Shown: positions 56,035 through 64,000 of the stretch, in pieces | Layout: each line of letters starts with the position of its first letter | Position numbering within the stretch: the stretch's first letter is position 1 | Assembly: GCA_028641055.1 (NCBI GenBank) | Contig: CM054060.1 | Span: 165,072,416-165,136,415 of the forward strand | Direction of reading: 5' to 3' | Origin: Alopecurus myosuroides | Taxonomy: Eukaryota > Streptophyta > Magnoliopsida > Poales > Poaceae | DNA length: 64,000 nucleotides | Program-made: the position numbers and the translations under genes | Notes under the pieces: model-generated | What the model saw: the letters and a program-made list of their open reading frames with translations, nothing else | Database searches by the model: none | Told to the model about the DNA's origin: nothing

Positions 56035-56188
56035 CTTGCTAACGCGAATCGCCCTTTCCTTTTCCTTTTATAAATTTATTTTTTATTTATAATTATTTAT
56101 CTCTATAACATGTGAGCCCAGTCGTCAATTCCGGTGTCAATTCGTCACATGAGACAGGTTAGTGTATTTTGCGAACAGTTGTGCTAGA

Positions 56189-57443
56189 TGGTGACAGAGC
56201 ATACTAGTACTATTTTCTACTGTAGAATTAAGAAGAGAAGAAAAACAATACGATACTTCTGGTGTGCGACCGAGGAAATGCGTACAGCTCATGCCAGATG
56301 GCCAGCTGGGCGCGCGAGGCGGATTCCGGCACGGGAACCTCATCCCACATGACGCCCATGTTCGGGGGCCCCGCCCTCCGCGTAGTCTATTCTCATCTCC
56401 CGTGGGCTCCACACACCATCTCACCAATCCCCATCTAGATGCGGGAGTACGTTGGCCTGGCCCCGCTTGCTATTGCCGGCGGCGCCGCGTAAGCGCTGCG
56501 TGGTCTGGTATTGGACCGCTCTGGATGCGTGGTCGAACCTGTTGCGTCTCCGTGCACCAGGTGCTGTGCGCCGTTGGGAACTCGGGATGTGGCGTGGGAA
56601 TTCCACCCGTCCACAGGCGTGCTACTGCTGGGAGAAGACGGTCCGTCCATGCATGGGCTCGGCTGGGAACAACCCAGCAAGTAGTGACAGCGATGGGCCG
56701 GCTTGTGCTGGCATGCACTCTGCTAAACACCGCGGGCGTGTGTCACGCGTACTAGGACGTTGATTGATGGATTGCTTCCTTGATTCCGTCCACGCACGCC
56801 GTTTTCTTGTACGGGAACAGGTCCAGGTAATCTCATTTTGCGAAATTCGCTTTGCCACCTGCTGCTGTATACGCACCGGTATTTATAAATCCTACTTTGT
56901 ACAGTTGAAAAACTGAAATACAATTTATACAAAGATATTTTTTATATATACAAACGATGATGTGTGGAGGGAGCATATATTTTGTACAAAGATTTCTTTT
57001 TTGTTGTTGTTGTTGCAAATTTAGGTCTAGTTTGACTACAAACTTGTTCTAAGGTCGAAATACTCAGATAGCGGAGTAATCATTATATCACCATATTGAC
57101 TTTGTCCTGTGACAATCCTTTTGACCGACGATTACTTTATCTTATCTACTACATACAATACTTGTTTGTGATCATGATTTTGTAATCACCATGTTAACAA
57201 TTATTGGTAAGAAAAAAAAGGTGTCCCAACAAAAGCTAATACGAGAGTAGTTGGACATGAGGGAATAACTTCTCTCTGCTCCACTTTATAAATAAATTCG
57301 GATGGTAATACACAAATTCAAGAGAAAAACAACACAAAACAAGTCAAGCACGCTAGAAAACAGTAATAATCAGTTATTACTCTATCATATAACGGAAACC
57401 ATATAACGGATAAAACGGAAACCCTTCCGCCACCGTTATAAAC
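56189..57443. other. Spacer, GC-rich left part, AT-rich right part
   Basis: Frames of up to 163 codons (56264-56755 plus) overlap others on both strands; none has a recognised domain, splice support or start context. It may be a captured gene piece. From 56860 the sequence is AT-rich. Confidence 0.3.
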
Positions 57444-58190
57444 TGTTGGAGATATGCCCTAGAGACAATAATATTCAGTTATTACTCTATCTCCAAGTTC
57501 AGAATTAAGTTTATGTCATCATGCTACAACCGCTACATCAATTGAAAATAGAGTTTTCAAAGGAAAATCTTTATGCGGGTGTGAAGGCATAAACAAACAA
57601 GAGTCCTAATCTTGTCTCTAAATTAGCTTATGGTTTGTGAGATGATCATGTTTTCCTGATTATGGATTTGATAAAAAGTTTAGCAAAATATAAGAGTTTA
57701 TTGTTAGGATAACAATAGTACTAAACCGAGCCAAGTATATAATGTTGCTAAAAGAGACTAAGGAATTGTAATGTATTTAGCAAAGTACATATGAAGTTGG
57801 CATTGCCTATAATTTCTATACTATGAGAATATCTATTGAACGCACGATCGAAAGTTATACTTTGGATGTCAGCAACCGTCTTGCCGTGACCGGGGATCAT
57901 AACGGTGATGTCTGGTATAATCTAGAAAGTGTAATGGAAATGATATCATTCAAGACTATTTCTTAACTCCTCTAAACGATAAAGAGATAATGCTCTTGGC
58001 CCTCTCAGTATCACCGATGTCAACCTATCGTCTAGCCAGACACAGTGTGATTTATCATAAGGACATCGGGATATGGAGAGAAAATAGGATGATATTGGTA
58101 ACTAGTTTTATATATGTTACGATCAAAGAGTTTGGTCAGAATAGATCACATAGTCTCACCTCGTGATATTGTTGATATTGTAAAATTAAG
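57444..58190 (+). repeat. Head of a BARE/Angela/WIS-like LTR, degenerate
   Basis: Begins TGTTGGAGATATGCCCTAGA at 57444, very close to the usual start of these LTRs, and keeps their general order for about 750 bp before fading into the minisatellite. No 3' end, TSD or internal region was found. Confidence 0.65.
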
Positions 58191-58289
58191 GGAACAAGTG
58201 TAATGCATAACTTATAAGGTTCCCTTGATCTTCGTGAACACACATGAGGCATCATGGGCGTCCACGGTCCTGCTGTTGGTTATTGTTCG

Positions 58290-58860
58290 GTAAGATAAGA
58301 AAAAAAATAGAAAACAAATTCGGACAACAAAGTTAGGAACAAAATTATAACAAAGATAGGAACAAAATACTCTATAAAGAGAGGAACAAACATGAACATT
58401 GGAGGGAACAAAAATAACACCATGAAAAACAACTAGGAACAAATATCTCCATAGAGATAGAAACAAAAGACCGGAACAAAGTTGGAAACAAAATCTCCAC
58501 ATATATAAGAACAAAAAACTCTATAGAGAGAAACAAAATTTCGAAATAAAAATGTAGGAACAAAAAATCTCCATAGAGATAGGAAAAAAGGTCTAAAGAG
58601 AAACAAATTTGCATTAAGATAGGAACAAAATCTCGGGCAAAAAAGTTAGAAACACAAGTTTACCAAAGATAGGAACAAAACACTCTATAGAGAGAGGAAC
58701 AAACATGAAACAAAAAAACACCATGAAAAAAAGTTAGGAACAAAAACTCTATAGAGAAAGGAACAAAGTTTCATGAACATAGGAACAAAGCTCGGAATAA
58801 AAAGGTAGAAACAAAAAGCTCAATTGAAATAGGAACAAAAAAAGCTTGAAACAAAACATT
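58290..58860 (+). repeat. Degenerate minisatellite based on GGAACAAA
   Basis: About 20 copies of (A)GGAACAAA occur every 25-40 bp, often alternating with CTCTATAGAGA or CTCCATAGAGAT, which are small palindromes. A longer block (58329 onward) recurs around 58636 onward, giving a higher-order period near 307 bp. Minus-strand frames here are repetitive artefacts. Confidence 0.8.
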
Positions 58861-59430
58861 TTTTGGTTTTATATTTGTTTTTCCTGTTTATTCACGCGTG
58901 AGATTTTTTGACTACCAAACGAAAATAATTTTACACCTTGGAACAAAATTTTATACCTATGAACAAATCACGTGTACAAAGATGAACACAACTTTAAACT
59001 AGGCGAAACAAGTTTTAAGACACAGGAACAAAAATTCTCGACGTCTAAGGTAACATGATTTCACAGTATCTAAAGCAAAAATTTAGTACTAGTAGAACAT
59101 ATTACAAAATATAAAACAGAAAAAAATTAGTACGCATTGAATATTGGCCTGAAAATTTTACGATATAGACGAAACAAACTTTTAAACAAGACAAAAAAAT
59201 CATATTTTTTTTAAACTAACTTAAAATGAAATGAAACAAAATGGAAGAAAAAAGAAAGAGAAAGAACCGAAAAAAATGAAGGAGCGAAAGAAGAAGGAAC
59301 TAACTCAAACATGTGTGGGCACGTGACCCCTATGTACGTACACGGTAACTTAGTTTGTAGTGTAGGCCGCGTAGGAAATTAGATGACGTGTGGGGGAGAG
59401 AAAGGGAAAAACTGCCGAGGCCGTCGGTAC
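58861..59430. other. AT-rich spacer
   Basis: Continues the A-rich character of the minisatellite, then more mixed sequence. No gene or repeat family recognised. Confidence 0.4.
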
Positions 59431-59669
59431 TGTTAGGAATTCTTAGCGTTAAATCTAGGCTAATAAGAGGTTAGCGTTCCTATTATGCTAACTGTTAGCA
59501 GTTAGAGATTCTTCGCGTTGTCCAAACGCTATGTATTGCGAAGAGTAGCTAAACCTTGTAACCTCCTTGCTTGGCACCTCCTTAGTTGGCGTCTGTACAT
59601 AGGGTATAAATACCCAGATCTTTGATCAGTAAACATCAGTTCATTCTCTCAATTCTTTGTTCTCAAACA
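59431..59669 (+). repeat. Short Copia-type LTR, 239 bp, with adjacent PBS-like site
   Basis: Begins TGTTAGGAATTC and ends CTCAAACA. It contains TATAAATA (near 59606). It is followed at once by CGTTATCAGCACGAG, a primer-site form I recall from plant Copia elements of this LTR type. Copia pol remnants lie downstream in the same direction (61640 onward). The 3' LTR is outside the window or lost. Confidence 0.6.
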
Positions 59670-61639
59670 CGTTATCAGCACGAGTTTAATGGAATAATTT
59701 TGAAGCTCACTTCGATAAGTACCAGAAAATAATCTGGGTATGGACAGTACTTATAATTAAGTAACAGTATAACGCGTCGACCTACGGCTGCTCTCAGCGT
59801 TTTGACGTGGCTGGCCGTCTGTTGGGCCGCTACTCCGCGGACTTAGCTACCCACTATGCTTGATCGGGCTAGAATCGGATCGCATCTCGAGCCATCTCTT
59901 GGGTCAGTTGTGGTTGACTGGGCCAAGACACCATGTATCTGGGTGCTTGCTCCGTGCGATTCGATAGGATCCTCTCGGACGAGCAGGGAGGCAGGTCAAA
60001 GGCGAAGCGTCGCTGCGGCCGCCACGCTAGATTGAAGTCGATGCGCTGGCATTCATGGAGGCACGTTTCTGCTTCTACGGCCTTTCAGTTTGTGTGCCTG
60101 TATATATGTAAGTTCGTCGCCTGAACTCTCCGATCTCACTTCATATTATGGCAGCATTTAGGTGGAGCAACTATGCTCATCCGGCAGGTTGGTTCTATGT
60201 TCATCTTTGTGGCTGCAAGTTCTCCTCTTCGTGCCCTACAATTTCCTCTTTTAACCCAATGATATCACTTTTTGTACAGGTACTGTTCATTCTAATCTGG
60301 TCCATTGGGCAAATTTTGAAGGCTAAGACTTTGTCCAGAGGAGATATATCCCTTTTTGCAATAACAGTTTGCATGTTGGATAAAATTCTTAAGATATTTC
60401 AGAGACCTCGTTTAGTCTCATAACTATTCCCACATGCCATCAACCTATAAGCATACTACTTTATGCGGTATGTTGTCCATTATATCATGTTCCACTGACA
60501 TGGCATTTGAATGTATGAATAACATTCATTTGAATGTATGAATAACATTCATACTACTTATTTGTTGCGTAGAAACTAATTTTTCAAATCTTTATAACTT
60601 TAAGAGTTTTGGCATGATTGCCTATGTCACCCTAAAATCGAGGCGATACGAAAAATTAGTGACAACTTTGTTGGTCACAACCTAAAAGCTGCAAAATTCT
60701 CAAGTCATCAGATTTTATGTGCAACCAAGTGCCATGAGAAAATTGATTTTTTTAGCACTCTCGTCTTAAAATGCATAAAGTATCCACTTAAATTTCTTGA
60801 ACACATGCAAGAATATATATGTGGACTACTCAATAGGGCTGGAATTCGAGCCGAGCCGAGTCGGCTCGGCTCGACTCGCTCAAACTCGGTCAACTGACGA
60901 GTCGAGCTCGGGTCGACTCGTTCAACAAACGAGTTCAAAATCAAAACTCGGCTCGGCTCGGTGAACTCGCGAGTAGCTCGCGAGCTACTCGTTTAACTTA
61001 TCTAATTTTATAAAACTATAAAAGTCAACATTATATAATGTATATATAATTATTTTTGATTATTTGGGTCATGTATAATAAAATCATCACAATAATTAGT
61101 GAAAATATGTCACCATCAAACAATTTGTAGTAAATAAACTACAGTAATCAGTAAAAAAATATTTAAATAAACGAGAATATCATAAAAAACTATTTTAACC
61201 GAGTTAAACGAGCTAAACGAGTACTCGGTAAACTCGGCTCGTTTAGCTTGAACTCGTTTACCGTTAAAAATGAAAACTCGACTCGGCTCGTTGGACAACG
61301 AGCTCGAGCCGAGCCGAGTCGAGTTGCGAGCTACTCGTTTAACTCGCGAGTTCCGAGTTTTAATTCCAGCCCTACTACTCAACCATTTTTAGGACATTTA
61401 TTCATGGTATCAATAGACATCTAAAATATGATCTTATGTGAGTATATAATCTTCACAAGCCCATGAATTTCTAAATTAATTGCTCAAATTATCAAATTAA
61501 GAGCAAATTATCCTAACATATGTGTTCAACTCATTTGCATGCCGCTTTCATGAGCATGTATGGTTTTTTACTGAGTACCTCATGTACATAACCAAAATGG
61601 TGCGGCCAAATTCTTTATCAAAAGAATAAAACTAATCAT
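59670..61639 (+). other. Degenerate internal region of the right-hand Copia element
   Basis: No intact gag could be read. Frames such as 60148-60423 have no recognised domain. A tandem pair of TGAATGTATGAATAACATTC lies at about 60507-60551. The hAT MITE (60834-61374) is inserted here. Confidence 0.4.
60834..61374. mobile_element. hAT-type MITE, 541 bp
   Basis: Ends TAGGGCTGGAATT and AATTCCAGCCCTA, with the exact 8-bp duplication CTACTCAA at 60826-60833 and 61375-61382. Subterminal parts are rich in GAGCCGAG and ACTCG motifs in opposite orientations. No transposase. Confidence 0.93.
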
Positions 61640-64000
61640 ATGACCACTTTTACAACATTACAATATGCGAGCATCTTGTTGGAAACATGCGGTCTTACAC
61701 ACCGCAGATCTATTCTAGATCGTAGCAACTGCATATCATACCGCTTCCCCATGCAGCAGGTACGTGGAAATCAAACAAGTATTTCCCATCTGCAATAATT
61801 CGGTTATATACTGATATCACCACTTCAGTGTACATGGGCCCTCACATTAAATTTGAGATTCATGTGAGGTATAACTATTTATTTATCCGTCAATCATAAA
61901 AATTATTTGGAACTCCCATCAGGAGATATAGTTATTGCCCTTACGCTGGTTACATTTAAAAAATAAGGATATTTTTGGCATTAGGGGAAGATTCGTACCA
62001 CAAATAATGCCGAGAAATTAGAAATGTCATAGACATTCAGTCCTGATATTCACGTACTTCAAAATCTGAACCTAAAGTTCAATTATATATTTTTAACACT
62101 TTGCAAACCTGCCAAATACATTTACTCATGACAAAGACATCATGAAATCACATTATGCATGCAAGCAATATGCCATGCAAAGTAGAAGTACATCATACAA
62201 CCACTATTCTCCCCAAATGAGAGCAAAAGGGGGAGAATCATGGTCACATGAGGAATGAGTTCTCATATGCATCTGCGGAAATAGAGGAAAATATATCCTC
62301 AACTAGTAAATGTAGTTCGACCTCAAGTTGAATAACACATAATGGATGCTCATCATCCAATCCCAACATATGTGCACATAATTTAAAATGTTGGGACATC
62401 GAAACCCCTTGACTCAATTTTTATGGGAAATCACGAGGAGTTAAAAGATGTAAATATTATTTCCACAAATTCTATTGATTCAACAGAATCATATAACATA
62501 AGACTACATATGTCGACATATATTTGTTCTTAAATTGCTATAACCTTTAGGGCCCTGAACCAAAGTCTATGGCAGAATGCCTAATATTGCATTCATATAT
62601 TGGTTCAATTAGAAGGAAGCAATTAAATAAGAATAGCACTCGCTCAACATAAGAGAGGTATTTACCACTGTAACACATTCTCCTCATAACTATCTTCCCT
62701 TTTGGGAGACAAATGATTTTTTGATCATAACGAAAACAATGAGGTGGTGAAAAGCGATGCTGGTAGCACTAGGGTTCATGCAGACACCCGACATCAACTA
62801 TGATGTAACATACTCTCTTGGTATAGGTGGAATTACGTTTCGATATTAATATTATTGGCAGTTACAAATAGAATATCCATGCAGTTGATAGACTCGGTGA
62901 TTACATACTCATATGGATCACATGATTTAAATTAATAAACAAATCACAACATATATTGTGCAAAACATCAAAAGTTACTCCATGACTTAAAATAGTCGAA
63001 ACATTGGTGGTACAATTGACTATATGAGTTCCTTACTCAAAAGGATTACTCGGATAATGATTGCTTACATGTACTCAACAGCAAAATCCCTCATTGGATT
63101 CTACATGACCTATGTATATGTTAGTGATTTTATCATCAGAGTCTATACAATACATCAAAGGTTCTTGCAATCATATTGTGATGGAGATTTGGATTAAACC
63201 AAATATTAATCAAGTTTACAACTCGAGAATATTCCCTAAGGAATACATTTCTATCAGTCCGTGTATATACGTAATATATTACAAAATTAAATATTGATAG
63301 ACCATATTAAATTCACATATGGTTATAAATTCATGCATAATATCACTGACGAAATGGTATCGGTACCTCTAGTGCCATATTGAATACCATCGTTGCAATG
63401 TATTGTCAATTATTTAAAGCGCTAACCCCAACTAATTGGTTGGTATACGTAATATCCTTCGATATGTACTAGGAACAAGAGATCTTGATCAATTCCCTTA
63501 GGAACATCAAGCATTGACCATTGGGTAATATACATATATTGGATATAATTATCTGATCCTGGAAAAGCCATATCAAGACTAAATTTAGTGGAAGGTCCTA
63601 TCAAGGGAAGTCTTCAAAATAGACCTTAATGTCTAGTATCACTAATCATTCTGGAATAATCACTTTATCTCAAGTATCATAAAATTTGTATGGCATCACC
63701 GAATGACATGCCATTCAAAATTTTGTGGTTAATATTCAACAGAATCATCTACCTGTATCTATCAAGATAACATCACTTGTATTGCTCAAACGCATATGGG
63801 TTATATAGAGAACAATATTGCAAAGAAATTTGTTGAGATCTGCAAAGTTCAGGGGAAGTAAACTCCCTTATCATAACCCGTCAATGATCATAAGATCATA
63901 CATATTTTACTCTTTTTCCCTTGATGATTTTTCCCTAATGGTTTCTCATAAAAGATTTTTAATGAGACAATATAAACACAAGTGTCCGGATATGCCATTT
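61640..64000 (+). pseudogene. Copia pol remnant (integrase, RT, RNase H), running off the window
   Basis: Pieces in Copia order, in shifting frames: ASCWKHAVLHTADL near 61670-61715 (integrase C-terminal side), SLGIGGITFRY near 62810-62850 (RT entry), WWYN and FLTQKDYSDNDCL near 63005-63070, then YVYVSDFII near 63115-63140 where the RT box YVDD has become YVSD. TNHSGIITLSQVS near 63640-63680 is the RNase H region. Stops and frameshifts are frequent throughout, so this is an old copy. Confidence 0.75.

Larger units (their letters stand above)
54836..56188 (+). repeat. 1.35-kb direct duplication, copy B
   Basis: Same order of parts as copy A, but truncated at its left end within the Copia RT. 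Small indels distinguish it in the GC-rich part (about 55935-55990). Confidence 0.9.

Noticed and set aside
56264..56755. 163-codon plus-strand frame as a gene
   Set aside because: Overlaps several equally long frames on both strands in a GC-rich patch, with no recognised domain, splice sites or start context.
58212..58614. Hydrophobic minus-strand frames (Leu/Phe-rich) suggesting a membrane protein
   Set aside because: They are produced by the A-rich minisatellite read in reverse.

Overview
The window looks like a piece of nuclear chromosome from a large-genome grass of the Triticeae type (wheat, barley, Aegilops, rye). The evidence is nested Copia and Gypsy retrotransposons, BARE/Angela/WIS-like LTRs, a CACTA element, TA-flanked Stowaway/Mariner MITEs, 5'-truncated LINEs, and a few intron-containing genes with GC-rich grass coding sequence. 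No prokaryotic feature, rRNA gene or functional tRNA gene was seen.

Layout. 1-2892: the 3' part of a degenerate minus-strand Copia element (RT, RNase H, then a BARE/Angela-like LTR running off the left edge), hit by a small retroposon. 2893-17154: a non-autonomous CACTA element of about 2.1 kb, split by a complete 12.1-kb Copia element (2974-15108, TSD CCAAA) with LTRs, PBS, broken gag and pol, an extra ORF after pol, and a PPT. 17155-20879: MITEs and LTR scraps. 20880-27260: a solo LTR (TSD CTATG) containing a 5.0-kb solo LTR (21594-26595, TSD ACTTT); the outer one sits beside an Athila-like protease remnant.

28800-40500 is the gene-bearing island. It holds a small plus-strand gene (29422-29751, 109 aa, function unknown), a PIF/Harbinger-like element carrying a host-like ORF (31349-32379), a LINE 3' end, and two intact minus-strand genes. 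One is a four-exon gene for a 171-aa protein with a possible permuted papain-like His/Cys arrangement (34709-35537). The other is a nine-exon gene for a 748-aa GPI-anchored glycerophosphodiester phosphodiesterase-like (SHV3/GDPDL) cell-wall protein (36078-40205).

40700-64000 is again repetitive: a MITE that is the inverted partner of one 21 kb away, a Copia LTR, a LINE split by a 3.3-kb insertion with 47-bp flanking repeats, a minus-strand Copia RT, a 1.37-kb duplicated block, a BARE-like LTR head, a minisatellite, a hAT MITE with an exact 8-bp TSD, and a decayed Copia element running off the right edge.

Only the GDPDL gene, the 171-aa gene and probably the 109-aa gene look like working host genes. 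All retroelement ORFs examined carry stops, frameshifts or catalytic substitutions. Splice sites, TSDs and reading frames were read by eye; family names rest on remembered motifs, not on database searches.
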